64,000 bases of DNA, taken from assembly GCA_021732845.1 (NCBI GenBank), contig JAKFUF010000062.1, positions 88,052-152,051 on the forward strand. The letters run 5' to 3'. Of the stretch, positions 35,351-44,626 are shown one piece after another; the first letter of the stretch is position 1; each line of letters begins with the position of its first letter. Under the pieces are notes generated by a model. It was not told the DNA's origin and did no database searches. It was given only the letters and a program-made list of their open reading frames with translations. Both the position numbers and the translations under genes were made by a program. Source of the DNA: Planctomycetaceae bacterium. Lineage in GTDB: Bacteria > Planctomycetota > Planctomycetia > Planctomycetales > Planctomycetaceae.

Positions 35351-36514
35351 CTATTCACGTGCGGCCGCTTTGCTCGCGGCGGGGCGGGCCGATGTCCGGG
35401 CTGGAGTGCGCGTTCCAGAGACTGGGGTGACGCGTTCTTCGGGCGGGGTGGCGCGTCCCGTGCCGGCGGCGGCGGGACTGGAGGGCATGCCGGCCGCGGC
35501 GGTGGGCCGCTTGTCAGACTTGGAGGTGACGCCGGTCAGGTAGTTGTCAACCCGTGCTTCGGCCTTCACCTTTTCGAAGACCTTGGCGACCGATTCTTGA
35601 ACTTTCCGTTCCTGAATTTCTTCCTTCAGGATCGGCAGGACTTCCTTCTTGTCGACGACAGTCGGCTCGGTCTGGCCTTCACACTTGATGATGATGAAGC
35701 GGTCGAGGCCCACCTGGATGACGCCAGAAATTTCGCCTTCCTGCAGGGCGAAGGCAGCCTTTTCGACTTCAGGAACGCCGGAGTGCTTGCGGATGGCGGG
35801 GACGCTGCCGCCCAGCGGACGGCTGGAGGGGTCCACGGAGTGTTCGTAGGCCAGCCGTTCAAAGGTCTCGGGATTCTTGGAGGCCTTTTCCCAGACCGTG
35901 GCCGCGCGGCGTTGGTTGTCCAGGACGATGACCCGGGCCTTGACGCGGGGGCCGTAGTTGGATTCGAACGCTTCGTCCATTTCGGCTTTGGTGATCGTCA
36001 CCTGTCCACCGGCCAGCTTGCGCAGTGCCAGCATCGGCCAGATGATGTCGCGTTGGTACTGCATCGGCGACAGGCCGCGTTCGGCCTGCAGCATGTTGAG
36101 CCACTGCTGGGTGTCGAGATTGAATTTCTTGGCCAGCTTGGCGATCTCTTCCTTCACTTCCGCCGCACCGACCTCGACGCCGGCCTTGGCACAGGCCTGC
36201 TCGATGATCTTGTGGTTGATCATGTTTTCCAGGACTTCCTGGCCATGCCGGTCCATGCATTCCTTGGCGACATCGTCCCAGGCGATCAGATCCTGGTTGA
36301 CGCGTGCCAGATAGTGATCAGTTTTTTCGGCGTTGGCGGTCGCCTTGCCGACCGTTGCCCGGCCGGGCTGCTGCTGCGAGAAGGCGGACGTGGGCCGGAA
36401 CACCTGCCACAGCACCCCGCCGATGAGCAGAGCCACGGCAGTTCCCGCCACGGCCAGCAGATATCTGGGTTTTCCGGGAGCCACAGCCAACCCGGCGATT
36501 TGTTCACGACTCAT
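35351..36514 (-). CDS. PpiC/SurA-type periplasmic peptidyl-prolyl isomerase
   Basis: The 387-residue protein has one N-terminal membrane helix (YLLAVAGTAVALLIGGVLW) acting as signal anchor, a SurA-like helical chaperone region (DLIAWDDVAKECMDRHGQEVLENMINHKIIEQA) and one parvulin domain (FERLAYEHSVDPSSRPLGGSVPAIRKHSGVPEVEKAAFALQEGEISGVIQVG). The C-terminal ~60 residues are a Pro/Ala/Thr-rich low-complexity tail. It should help fold exported proteins. Confidence 0.88.
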   Translation of the reverse strand: MSREQIAGLAVAPGKPRYLLAVAGTAVALLIGGVLWQVFRPTSAFSQQQPGRATVGKATANAEKTDHYLARVNQDLIAWDDVAKECMDRHGQEVLENMINHKIIEQACAKAGVEVGAAEVKEEIAKLAKKFNLDTQQWLNMLQAERGLSPMQYQRDIIWPMLALRKLAGGQVTITKAEMDEAFESNYGPRVKARVIVLDNQRRAATVWEKASKNPETFERLAYEHSVDPSSRPLGGSVPAIRKHSGVPEVEKAAFALQEGEISGVIQVGLDRFIIIKCEGQTEPTVVDKKEVLPILKEEIQERKVQESVAKVFEKVKAEARVDNYLTGVTSKSDKRPTAAAGMPSSPAAAGTGRATPPEERVTPVSGTRTPARTSARPAASKAAARE

Positions 36515-36737
36515 GGAACGTCTCCCGTCCTTAGGATGACCCCCAGGGTTGTTACGAAGTCAACCCACGGTCCGATTGGGCCGGCCTTATAGACCGACCC
36601 GCGGAATCGGTCAAGATCCGTTGGTGTGAAAGCTTCTCGGCGTCAAACAGTCAAACATCGCGCGCTTTCAAATCCGCGAAATTGGCTGGCTACTCCTAGA
36701 ATGCGGTGATCGAAGTGAGCGCTTCCTTCGGGCGACT

Positions 36738-36751
36738 GTGCGGAGCCGCAC
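36738..36751. promoter_or_regulatory. Candidate upstream activator site, GTGCG-N4-CGCAC dyad
   Basis: GTGCGGAGCCGCAC is a perfect dyad with arms GTGCG and CGCAC. Its centre lies about 103 bp upstream of the -24 GG of the sigma54 promoter at 36846, the normal range for NtrC-type enhancers. The same arms with N4 occur at 48801 (before the NtrC gene) and, with changes, at 44525, 52964 and 52984. Confidence 0.5.
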
Positions 36752-36845
36752 GAAGCGCGCAAGAATTCGCCGAGACATCCAGGCACCGCAGGGCCGCGGC
36801 AGGGTCCACCTGCCCCAATTCGTGATTGGTTGCGAAAAGAAGTCG

Positions 36846-36862
36846 TTGGCATATCGTTTGCT
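36846..36862 (+). promoter_or_regulatory. Sigma54 (-24/-12) promoter of the TerB-like gene
   Basis: TTGGCATATCGTTTGCT matches the consensus YTGGCACGNNNNTTGCW at 11 of 13 defined positions, with the required 12-base GG-to-GC spacing (GG 36848-36849, GC 36860-36861). Expected transcript start is near 36872, giving a leader of about 72 bases before ATG 36945. The rest of the 36515-36737 gap shows nothing. Confidence 0.65.
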
Positions 36863-36944
36863 TTACTTAGGTGCTACCGCCGAGATCATTCTACGGTTCC
36901 TGAGTCGGGTCCACCGTGCGACTCCGGCTTCGATTGGAGGTCGC

Positions 36945-37520
36945 ATGTCGAAGGACATCTTTCGTGAGCGTGAGCGTGTTGAGGAGGACGCCTATTTCCA
37001 CCGGGTGGACGCCGACCTGATCGCGAAGCTGCGCCAGAACGCCCAGCTCAGCGAGATTGCTCACACGCTGGCTGAGAAACTGCATGCCGACGAGCCGGCG
37101 CTTCTCGAACGCATCCAAAAACTCGGTGTGACGCTCGATACCGGCGCTGCTTTCATCCTGGCGCCGCTGGTCGATGTCGCCTGGGCCGACGGCGACGTGA
37201 GCCACGCCGAGCGTGCCGCCATTCTTCACATCGCGAATCAGCGCGGCGTGGTGCCGGGGTCCGCCGATCATCGTCAACTTCTCGATTGGCTGGCTGTCCG
37301 CCCTCCGGACGACATTTTGCAGACCGCACTGGACGCGATCCGGATCGGCATCTCGGTCCTGACCCCAGACGAAGCGAAACAACGGGTCGCGGCCATGATC
37401 AAGGCGTGTGAAGAGGTGGCGAAAGCCGCGGGCGGGCTCAGCGGCTTGCTTCAACTGGAAGGCATCTCGCGAGACGAAGGCGCGGTCATCGCCGCCATCC
37501 GCCGCCATCTGGCCGAATAA
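36945..37520 (+). CDS. TerB/DjlA-like domain protein
   Basis: The 191-residue soluble helical protein starts at ATG 36945 behind a perfect GGAGG site at 36936-36940. The segment AAFILAPLVDVAWADGDVSHAERAAILHIANQRGV carries the A-D-G-x-x-x-x-x-E acidic signature of the TerB/DjlA-type helical domain, which can bind a metal. A helical extension follows. Function unknown; TerB relatives are tied to stress responses. Its sigma54 promoter and upstream dyad connect it to the regulator cluster at 44.7-50.4 kb. Confidence 0.7.
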   Translation: MSKDIFRERERVEEDAYFHRVDADLIAKLRQNAQLSEIAHTLAEKLHADEPALLERIQKLGVTLDTGAAFILAPLVDVAWADGDVSHAERAAILHIANQRGVVPGSADHRQLLDWLAVRPPDDILQTALDAIRIGISVLTPDEAKQRVAAMIKACEEVAKAAGGLSGLLQLEGISRDEGAVIAAIRRHLAE

Positions 37521-37807
37521 GGATTTGGCGCCACCCCGTCGGCCATGCGACATGACTCATTGCCCGCCGCTGGAGCTGACCGCGATTGGCCTTCAAATCC
37601 ACGGGAATTGGCCGAGGCGGGCCATCCCGCGAGCGGCTTGGCGAAGGCGTGCGGTCAGGTGTGTCGCCGGAATCACGGGCGTGAGCAATTCCCTCGACAT
37701 TCGGCTGCCGGTCATCGCATGAACTCCATCGATTCGACGGGGGCACTGGGACAACCGGGGCACTGGTCGATTGCTGGATCTGCAACCGGGTCACTGGGGA
37801 TCAGTCA

Positions 37808-40456
37808 TCAAATCCGCTTCAATTTCAAGAGCCACGTCTTCACCAGTTGTGTCAACCCGACATACCCGACAAGCGTCGCCACCAGCATCGGCCAGTAGGC
37901 GGCGGGCAGAGGCACGAGACCCAGCAGACCGCCGAGCGGCGTGAACGGGATGGCAATGGCCGTCGCCATGATGGCGACCGACATGGACAGGAGCGGCCAC
38001 GACGGGCGGCTTTGCAGGAAGGGGATCTGGTTGGTGCGGATGACGTGGATGATGAGCGTCTGGGTCAGCAGGCTTTCCACGAACCACGCGGACTGGAACA
38101 GGCTTGCGCTGTGCGCGGCGGCGAGGGGCGTGGAGGTGTCCCAGCAGTTGAAACCATACAGCATGACCAGAAAGGTGCTGTAGTCAAACAGGGATGAGCA
38201 CGGGCCGATGAAGAGGATGAACCGCGTCAACTTCCGGATGTCCCACGGGTGTGGCTTTTGGAGCTGGTCAAAATCAACGTCATCCGTGGGGATCGGGGTT
38301 TGGCTCAGGTCGTAGAGCATGTTGTTCGCCAGGATCTGAATCGGTGCCATTGGCAGGAAGGGGACGAACAGGCTCGCCCCCAGCATGCTGCACATGTTGC
38401 CAAAGTTGCTGCTGGCCCCCATCCGCACATACTTCAGGACGTTGGCGAAGACCTTCCGCCCCTCCAAAACTCCGGCATCCAGAACCAGCAAGGACTTTTC
38501 AAGGAGGATCATGTCCGCCGAAGCCTTGGCGATGTCCACGGCGGTGTCGACGCTGATTCCCACATCGGCGACCCGCAGTGCCGGGGCATCGTTGATCCCA
38601 TCCCCCATGAAACCGACGACATGGCCGCGCGACCGCAGGGCCTTGATGATCCGCTGCTTGTGGGCGGGTGAGACCCGGGCGAAGAGGGTGGTCCGCTGGG
38701 CACTGTCCGCCAGCCCCTCATCGGTGAGGGCCTCCACATCGCTGCCGAGCAATACGAACTCGGTGGACAGTCCCACTTCCTTGCAAATCTTGCGGGCGAC
38801 CAGATCATTGTCGCCAGTGATCACTTTGACCTGAACGCCATGGGCCTGCAGCGCCTGAAGGGCCGGGCGGGCGCTGTCCTTGGGAGGATCGAGAAAGGCC
38901 ACATAGCCGTCGAGGGTCAGTTCGCATTCATCGAGTTTCGAATAGGGATGGGCCGACTCCCGTGCCGCAAACTCGCGGGAGGCGACGGCGAGGACGCGAA
39001 AGCCATCGGCCGAGAGCTGCTCGTGCTCCTGCTTCAGATCGTCGATGTGCGCATGATCCATCGGGAGGAACTGTCCATCGACGACAAAGTTCTGGCAGCG
39101 GGGAAAGATGGCCTCCGGCGCTCCCTTGCAGATGAGGCAGTCCCGGCCCTCGCGTGTGCGGACAACAACAGACATGACCCGGCGCTCGAAGTCGAACGGG
39201 ATCTCGTCGACTTTGGCGTTTTCCGGAATGTTCGCATGTACATGCGTCTCGGTATGCGCCAGGATCGCGCGGTCGAGCACGTTCTTCAGCCCCGTCTGGA
39301 AGTGACTGTTCAAATAGGCCAGGGCGAGAACCTCGTCGCTCGGCTTGAGCCGGACATCGCAGTGCTTTTCGAGGATGACGCGGTCCATGGTCAGCGTGCC
39401 GGTCTTGTCGACGCACAGGATGTCCATGGCACCCAGGTTTTGGATCGCACCGGCGTGCTTCACGATCACCTTCTGGCGGCTCATGGCCAGCGCCCCCTTG
39501 GAAAGGCAGACCGTCACGATCATCGGCAGCATTTCCGGGGTCAGGCCGACGGCCACCGCCACGGCGAAGAAGAACGCCCCGGTCCAGTCCCGCCGCATCA
39601 GACCGTTGAGGACGAACACCAGGGGGGCCATGACCAGTAGGAAACGCAGCATCAGCCACGTAAAGCGTGTGACTCCCTGGTCGAAGGCGGTCGGTGGTGG
39701 CTCTTCGGACAGCGACTCGGCCATGCCTCCCAAATAGGTCTCGCGTCCAGTTGCAACAACGACCGCGGTTGCCGACCCGCTCTCGACGCTCGTTCCCAGA
39801 AAGACGACGCTCGTCAGTTCGAGGGGGGCCGCCACAGGTGAACGTTCCGCCGCGAATTTTTCCACCGAACAGCTTTCACCAGTGAGCGCCCCCTGGCTGA
39901 CAAACAGATCCCGGGTTTCCACGAGCCGCAGATCGCCGGGAATCATGTCGCCGGCGGCCAGCTTCACCACGTCTCCCGGCACGAGTTGCGAGACGCGCAC
40001 TTCCTGGTCCGCTCCATTCCGGACAACCGTGGCGGTCACGGAGATCATCTGTTTGAGTTTGGCCGCGGCACTGTCGGCCCGGGCCTCCTGGATCAGCTTC
40101 AATCCCACGCCGAGGACGATCATGCAGACCATCACGCTGCCGGCACGCAGGTCGCCGGACGCAAACGAGACGGCGGACAAGACCATCAGCAGGATGACGA
40201 GGGGGTTCAGGACAGAGCGCCAAAAAAGCCGCCAGACCCCTGTTTGCTGGCCGCCGGCGAGGACGTTCGGCCCGTATTCCGCCAGCCGCACCGCGGCTTC
40301 GGCCGGAGTCAGGCCCTCGGGGCGGGTTCCGAAGTGCGGGTAGACGCCGGCGGAGTCCAGCGCCGCGGAGTCCACCAGAACCCGCGGTACTTGAATCTGG
40401 CGCGTGTCGAGCGGCCCGAACACATGTTTCGTCTGGGAGAAAACGGCGGCTGGCAT
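37808..40456 (-). CDS. mgtA: MgtA-type magnesium-translocating P-type ATPase
   Basis: The 882-residue P3B-type ATPase shows LTGES (actuator), phosphorylation site CVDKTGTLTMD, KGAPEAIFP (nucleotide domain), DPPKDSARPAL, VKVITGDND and GFMGDGINDAPALRVADVGISVD, with the paired membrane helices of MgtA/MgtB including VGLTPEMLPMIV and NMLYDLSQTPIPTDDVD. It imports Mg2+ using ATP. ATG 40456 is preferred; the 24-residue extension is poorly protein-like. It is divergent from the acyl-CoA synthetase gene. No Mg riboswitch leader is apparent in the 159-base gap. Confidence 0.93.
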   Translation of the reverse strand: MPAAVFSQTKHVFGPLDTRQIQVPRVLVDSAALDSAGVYPHFGTRPEGLTPAEAAVRLAEYGPNVLAGGQQTGVWRLFWRSVLNPLVILLMVLSAVSFASGDLRAGSVMVCMIVLGVGLKLIQEARADSAAAKLKQMISVTATVVRNGADQEVRVSQLVPGDVVKLAAGDMIPGDLRLVETRDLFVSQGALTGESCSVEKFAAERSPVAAPLELTSVVFLGTSVESGSATAVVVATGRETYLGGMAESLSEEPPPTAFDQGVTRFTWLMLRFLLVMAPLVFVLNGLMRRDWTGAFFFAVAVAVGLTPEMLPMIVTVCLSKGALAMSRQKVIVKHAGAIQNLGAMDILCVDKTGTLTMDRVILEKHCDVRLKPSDEVLALAYLNSHFQTGLKNVLDRAILAHTETHVHANIPENAKVDEIPFDFERRVMSVVVRTREGRDCLICKGAPEAIFPRCQNFVVDGQFLPMDHAHIDDLKQEHEQLSADGFRVLAVASREFAARESAHPYSKLDECELTLDGYVAFLDPPKDSARPALQALQAHGVQVKVITGDNDLVARKICKEVGLSTEFVLLGSDVEALTDEGLADSAQRTTLFARVSPAHKQRIIKALRSRGHVVGFMGDGINDAPALRVADVGISVDTAVDIAKASADMILLEKSLLVLDAGVLEGRKVFANVLKYVRMGASSNFGNMCSMLGASLFVPFLPMAPIQILANNMLYDLSQTPIPTDDVDFDQLQKPHPWDIRKLTRFILFIGPCSSLFDYSTFLVMLYGFNCWDTSTPLAAAHSASLFQSAWFVESLLTQTLIIHVIRTNQIPFLQSRPSWPLLSMSVAIMATAIAIPFTPLGGLLGLVPLPAAYWPMLVATLVGYVGLTQLVKTWLLKLKRI

Positions 40457-40536
40457 GGTGTCGAGTCTCTGGTTGAAGTGTCGCGTCCGTCGGCACGAAT
40501 GGCTCCGAATGTCTTCTTGGCCGGACATTCGTTAAA

Positions 40537-40563
40537 CCTCGTTGGACAACTTTGTCAACGAGG
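40537..40563. promoter_or_regulatory. Inverted repeat in the mgtA/Pat divergent promoter region
   Basis: CCTCGTTGGACAA at 40537-40549 and TTGTCAACGAGG at 40552-40563 are complementary apart from one bulged base. Placement between two divergent starts suggests an operator or overlapping promoters; nothing else identifies its regulator. Confidence 0.45.
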
Positions 40564-40615
40564 CCATTTGTCAGGCGCGGCACCACTCGCCTGCCCTCTC
40601 CGGAAATTCCGTGCC

Positions 40616-43291
40616 ATGAGCATCCGCCACCTCGACAAGATCTTCAAACCGCGGCGAATCGCGGTCATTGGAGCCACGGATGATGCAACGAAAGTGGGCC
40701 ACACTGTCCTGGAAAACCTGCTGGCAGCAGGGTTCGCAGGCACCATTTTCCCCGTGAACTCCCGTCGCGATATGGTCCAGGGGATTCGCGCGTACTCGAG
40801 CGTCGGAGCACTGCCGGAGCCACCGGACCTGGCGATTGTATGCACCCCGGCATCCGGCGTGCCCGCCCTCGTTCGCGATTGTGGTGAGGCGGGCGTGCGG
40901 GGAATGGTCCTCATCTCGGCCGGGTTTCGTGAAGCCGGACCCGGGGGACGCGAACTGGAAGAACAGATCCGCCGGGAACGGGACCGGTTTGACGATCTGC
41001 GAATCATTGGTCCGAACTGCCTGGGGGTGATCGCGCCGCATTTTGGACTCAATGCCAGTTTCGCGGCGGATGCGCCGCGGGCCGGTCACATAGCCCTCAT
41101 CTCCCAGTCCGGCGCCCTGTGTACCTCGCTGCTCGACTGGGCCGCGCAGAAGAATATTGGCTTCTCGGGATTCGTCTCCGTGGGCAACATGCTCGACGTC
41201 GGCTTCGGAGACCTGATCGACTACTTTGGGGAAGACCCGCATACGCGGGCCATCATCCTGTATGTGGAATCGCTCACCGATGCGCGCGGGTTCGTGTCGG
41301 CTGCGCGGGCTTTTTCCCGCGTCAAGCCAATTGTGGCGTACAAGGCGGGCCGGTTTGCCGAGTCGGCCAAGGCGGCGGCGTCGCATACGGGAGCCATGGC
41401 CGGTGAAGACGCGGTCTGCGATGCCGCGTTTCGGCGGGCGGGCATCGAACGTGTCTTCGAAATGGGCGAACTCTTTGACTGCGCCGAACTCCTGGCGCGG
41501 CAGCGGCTGCCGCGCGGTCCGCGGCTGGCCATCGTCACCAATGCCGGAGGTCCGGGCGTGATGGCCACCGACGCCTTGATCGCGGCCGGCGGCAGCCTCG
41601 CGAAACTTGGCGGACTTACGGTGGCGCGACTGGATGCGTTTCTTCCCGCGTCATGGTCGCACGGCAATCCGGTGGATGTCCTCGGAGACGCGCCGCCGGA
41701 GAGGTTCGCACAGGCGGTCGAAGTGGTGCTGACTGACGAAGGCGTGGACGCGGTGCTGATGATCCTGACGCCACAGTCAATGACCGACCCGACTTCCACC
41801 GCCGTCAAGGTGACGGAAGCGGCGCGGCATGCGCACAAGCCCGTGCTGGCCGCGTGGATTGGCGGGCACCGCGTGCACGAGGGCGACCGGATCCTGTCAT
41901 CCGGGGGAATTGCCGCCTATCGCACGCCCGAAGAGGCGGTCCGGGCCTTCCTGCACCTGGTGTCGCACGCCCGCAACCAGGAGCTTTTGCATGAAACTCC
42001 ACGCGACATTCCCGTTCAGTTTTCGGTTGACCTGCCGCAGATTCGCCAGCAGCTCGACCGCCTGGCGGCGGCGGGGGCCACGACGCTTTCCGAAGCCGAT
42101 TCCAAGTCGTGGCTCGAAGCTTATGGCATTCCCACGGTGCGGACGCTGCCGGCCGCCACGGCCGACGAAGCCGCGGAGATCGCCCGCCGCATTGGCTACC
42201 CCGTCGCGCTCAAAATCTTGTCCCCACAGATCACACACAAGACCGACGTGGGCGGCGTGGCCCTTGATGTCCGCAATGAGGAGGGCCTGCGGACGGCCTT
42301 CGCGGAAATGCTGCGCACGGTTCGGGAGAAGCAGCCTGCCGCCGAACTGCGTGGCGTCACCGTCCAACGCATGCTGAACCTGCAGGGCGGGGTGGAGCTG
42401 ATCGTCGGCGTGAAGCGCGACGCGACGTTCGGAGCGGTGATGATGGTGGGCGCGGGCGGCGTGACGGCCGAACTGTTTCGCGACCGGGCTCTGGAGCTTC
42501 CGCCGCTGAACGAACGCCTGGTGATGCGGATGCTTCAATCCCTGATGTCGTGGCCGGTGCTGCAGGGTTATCGCGGCCGGCCTCCGGTCAACATCGGGCG
42601 GCTGGTGGAGGTGTTGATGCGGCTTTCCTATCTGACCGCCCATCACCCGGAAATCCGCGAGTTCGATGTGAACCCGCTGCTGGTCACGCCGGACGACGTG
42701 GTGGCCCTCGACGCGAGAATCATCGTGGAACGGACGCTCGCGGCGCGGCCCTTCGCGCATCTCGCCATCCGCCCGTACCCCGATGAGTTCGTGCTGCACG
42801 CGACACTGGCCGATGGTCAGCCGCTGCTGTTGCGGCCCATTCGTCCCGAGGACGAGGCGGCGTGGCTCGGAATGATCGGCAGTTGTTCGCCATCCACGCT
42901 GCATTCCCGGTTTCACTCGGTGTTCAACCCGCCGAAGCACGAGGTCGCCGCGCGCTACTGCGTTCTCGACTATGACCGGGAACTGGCCATCGTGGCCCTG
43001 CTGGAGACTGGGGAGATGATCGGTGTCGGCCGCCTCGCCGCGGACGCCGACCACGAAACCGCTGAATTCGCGGTGCTCGTCATCGACGCCTGGCAGGGCA
43101 AGGGCCTGGGCCTGATGCTGGCCCGCGACTGCCTGAACATCGCCCGGACCTGGGGCGTGCGCCGCGTCGTCGCGGAAACCACACTGGAAAACCAGGCGAT
43201 GCTCTCGGTGTTCAGACAATGTGGCTTCCACATTCAACCACGGCTGCAGGACCATACGGCCATCGCCAGCCTGGCCATTGACCGGAATTGA
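40616..43291 (+). CDS. Pat-like fusion: ADP-forming acyl-CoA synthetase plus GNAT acetyltransferase
   Basis: The 891-residue protein has a CoA-binding Rossmann domain (RIAVIGATDDATKVGHTVLENLL), succinyl-CoA-synthetase-like domains with LISQSGALCTSLLDWA and the phosphohistidine segment AASHTGAMAGEDAV, an ATP-grasp domain (YPVALKILSPQITHKTDVGGVALDV, GVTVQRML) and a C-terminal GNAT domain (about residues 735-885: IRPEDEAAWLGMIG, AEFAVLVIDAWQGKGLGLMLARDCLNIA, NQAMLSVFRQCGF). This is the layout of the protein lysine acetyltransferase Pat/PatZ. It retains the His, so it may have real synthetase activity. ATG 40616 is the first start of the CoA-binding domain. Confidence 0.92.
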   Translation: MSIRHLDKIFKPRRIAVIGATDDATKVGHTVLENLLAAGFAGTIFPVNSRRDMVQGIRAYSSVGALPEPPDLAIVCTPASGVPALVRDCGEAGVRGMVLISAGFREAGPGGRELEEQIRRERDRFDDLRIIGPNCLGVIAPHFGLNASFAADAPRAGHIALISQSGALCTSLLDWAAQKNIGFSGFVSVGNMLDVGFGDLIDYFGEDPHTRAIILYVESLTDARGFVSAARAFSRVKPIVAYKAGRFAESAKAAASHTGAMAGEDAVCDAAFRRAGIERVFEMGELFDCAELLARQRLPRGPRLAIVTNAGGPGVMATDALIAAGGSLAKLGGLTVARLDAFLPASWSHGNPVDVLGDAPPERFAQAVEVVLTDEGVDAVLMILTPQSMTDPTSTAVKVTEAARHAHKPVLAAWIGGHRVHEGDRILSSGGIAAYRTPEEAVRAFLHLVSHARNQELLHETPRDIPVQFSVDLPQIRQQLDRLAAAGATTLSEADSKSWLEAYGIPTVRTLPAATADEAAEIARRIGYPVALKILSPQITHKTDVGGVALDVRNEEGLRTAFAEMLRTVREKQPAAELRGVTVQRMLNLQGGVELIVGVKRDATFGAVMMVGAGGVTAELFRDRALELPPLNERLVMRMLQSLMSWPVLQGYRGRPPVNIGRLVEVLMRLSYLTAHHPEIREFDVNPLLVTPDDVVALDARIIVERTLAARPFAHLAIRPYPDEFVLHATLADGQPLLLRPIRPEDEAAWLGMIGSCSPSTLHSRFHSVFNPPKHEVAARYCVLDYDRELAIVALLETGEMIGVGRLAADADHETAEFAVLVIDAWQGKGLGLMLARDCLNIARTWGVRRVVAETTLENQAMLSVFRQCGFHIQPRLQDHTAIASLAIDRN

Positions 43292-43312
43292 CTCGTTGAC
43301 GTCGCCAGCCAC

Positions 43313-43735
43313 CTACTTCTCGCCGACATCGCGAAGCCGCTTGTGACAGTACACGCAGCTCACGGTGAGCTGGTTGAATGCCAGCGTCGCCCCCTCGAGG
43401 TTTTTCGCGTCGGCCATGCGAATCAGTTCGCGGTTGGCGGCATCGAACTGGCTGAGCTGGCGGCGATAGTCGGGGTGGTTCGAACGTGAGTAGCCTTCAA
43501 AATAACTGAGAACATTCATCAGCGTGGCGGACTGCTTGATCTTTTCGAAGTCTCCTTTCGTCAGCCCCGTCATGATCCCGTGCGCCAGGCCGGCCTTGTG
43601 CTGCATCCAGACGCTGCCCTCCTTTTCGGTCTTCGCCGGGGCGTTCTCATCCTGTGCCGCGGCCGCACGGTACAAAAGAAAGACCATTAATGTCAGGACG
43701 AGGATCACCAGGGCAACGGATTTCAGGGACGTCAT
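43313..43735 (-). CDS. Cytochrome c'-like mono-haem protein (paralogue 1)
   Basis: The 140-residue exported protein has an N-terminal hydrophobic signal (VALVILVLTLMVFLLYRAAAA), four amphipathic helices and a single haem c site CVYCHK near the C-terminus (C127, C130, H131). Haem near the end of a four-helix bundle is the layout of cytochrome c' and c'-like proteins, which bind NO and CO. It follows a USP gene by 74 bases on the same strand. The 53149 gene is a paralogue (CVYCHKRLRDV versus CIECHKYVRDV). Confidence 0.8.
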   Translation of the reverse strand: MTSLKSVALVILVLTLMVFLLYRAAAAQDENAPAKTEKEGSVWMQHKAGLAHGIMTGLTKGDFEKIKQSATLMNVLSYFEGYSRSNHPDYRRQLSQFDAANRELIRMADAKNLEGATLAFNQLTVSCVYCHKRLRDVGEK

Positions 43736-43809
43736 GGTACAGGCTCCAGGGATGAGGGTGGGAATTGTGGAGGTCGGGTTGCTTTCGTGGACGGTCTACG
43801 CCATGCCGA

Positions 43810-44274
43810 TCACGGCATGACAAACAGGTGGTCCGTCGGATGCACCGTCAGCACGGGACACCGCGCCTTGCGGACCACGTTTTCGGCCACGCTGCCCATG
43901 AGCAGATGCGACAAGCCGGTGCGGCCGTGGGTGCTCATCACAATCAGGTCAATCGCCTTCTGCTGCGAGTAATTCAAGATCTCGAGGAACGGCGGTCCCC
44001 TGCGGACGGAGCGGACAATCCGGAACTTCTCATCCATGCCAGGCTCCAGCACGCCACGCAGGCTCTCATTCGCCGCCATTTCCAGTTCTTCCCAAGGGAT
44101 GTTGGGAAATGTGATGAACTGTGGCTCCGGAAGCAGATAGGTCGGCTCGAAAATGACATGCAGCAGGTGCAGTTCCGCGTCGTTTTGCTCCGCGAGGCCG
44201 CAGGCCAGGTCACGGGCGGCGCTGGCGTTCTGGCTGAAGTCAGTCGGAAACAAGATTCGATGAATCTTGACCAT
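43810..44274 (-). CDS. Universal stress protein (UspA family)
   Basis: The 154-residue single USP domain starts MVKIHRILFPTDFSQNASAARDLACGLAEQ and ends with the ATP-binding signature VMSTHGRTGLSHLLMGSVAENVVRKARCPVLTV (G-x2-G-x9-G-S/T form GRTGLSHLLMGSVAE). It binds ATP and acts in energy or oxygen stress in other bacteria. ATG 44274 is the family start; the long upstream frame is intergenic. It is the first gene of a USP-cytochrome c' unit divergent from the globin-coupled kinase operon. Confidence 0.9.
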   Translation of the reverse strand: MVKIHRILFPTDFSQNASAARDLACGLAEQNDAELHLLHVIFEPTYLLPEPQFITFPNIPWEELEMAANESLRGVLEPGMDEKFRIVRSVRRGPPFLEILNYSQQKAIDLIVMSTHGRTGLSHLLMGSVAENVVRKARCPVLTVHPTDHLFVMP

Positions 44275-44344
44275 GATTTTGGACCTCGTGATGCGGTGAC
44301 GCCGATGGGTCATGGGCAATTGACAGTTCACGGCCAATGACCAT

Positions 44345-44360
44345 CGCACTTCGTGCGCCA
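44345..44360 (-). promoter_or_regulatory. Weak sigma54-like promoter for the USP-cytochrome c' unit
   Basis: On the minus strand TGGCGCACGAAGTGCG keeps TGGC..C and TGC with the 12-base GG-to-GC spacing, but misses four consensus bases. It lies 71 bases before ATG 44274. The large inverted repeat centred at 44454 is about 97 bp upstream of its GG, matching the spacing seen at the other sites. Confidence 0.35.
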
Positions 44361-44414
44361 CACGCCGCCAAGGCCAGCCTTCACAGGGAATGTGGCGGGA
44401 TCTCCCTATGATTT

Positions 44415-44494
44415 TGCGAGATTTCGGGACACCTGTCGCGGATCCGCTCGCTGGTGTCACTCCAGATCCGCTGGCGGTGTCCCGGAATCTCGCA
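44415..44494. promoter_or_regulatory. Long 19-bp inverted repeat with nested arms between divergent operons
   Basis: TGCGAGATTTCGGGACACC (44415-44433) and GGTGTCCCGGAATCTCGCA (44476-44494) are complementary with one mismatch. Inside, GCGGATC (44438-44444) pairs with GATCCGC (44465-44471). It sits between the USP and kinase operons, about 135-210 bp upstream of the sigma54 promoter at 44627, suitable for an enhancer; as RNA it could also form a long hairpin. Confidence 0.55.
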
Positions 44495-44524
44495 CACCCA
44501 ATGCATGTTCGACCAACGATCAGC

Positions 44525-44538
44525 GCGCGAATCCGCCC
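44525..44538. promoter_or_regulatory. Candidate activator site GCGCGAATCCGCCC
   Basis: Matches the complement of the 48801 dyad (GTGCGAATCCGCAC) at 12 of 14 bases. Its centre is about 97 bp upstream of the -24 GG at 44629. Confidence 0.45.
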
Positions 44539-44626
44539 GCACCGCGCGGTTCCGCACGTCAGGTGCGGGCTGGCGGATGTCGATTCCCCAATCCTGCGGC
44601 TTGCCAACGTGTGCGCAGACGATACC

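Noticed and set aside
39986..40615. 210-codon N-terminal extension of the Pat-like protein
   Set aside because: It is antisense to mgtA and lacks protein-like pattern; the CoA-binding domain begins at ATG 40616.
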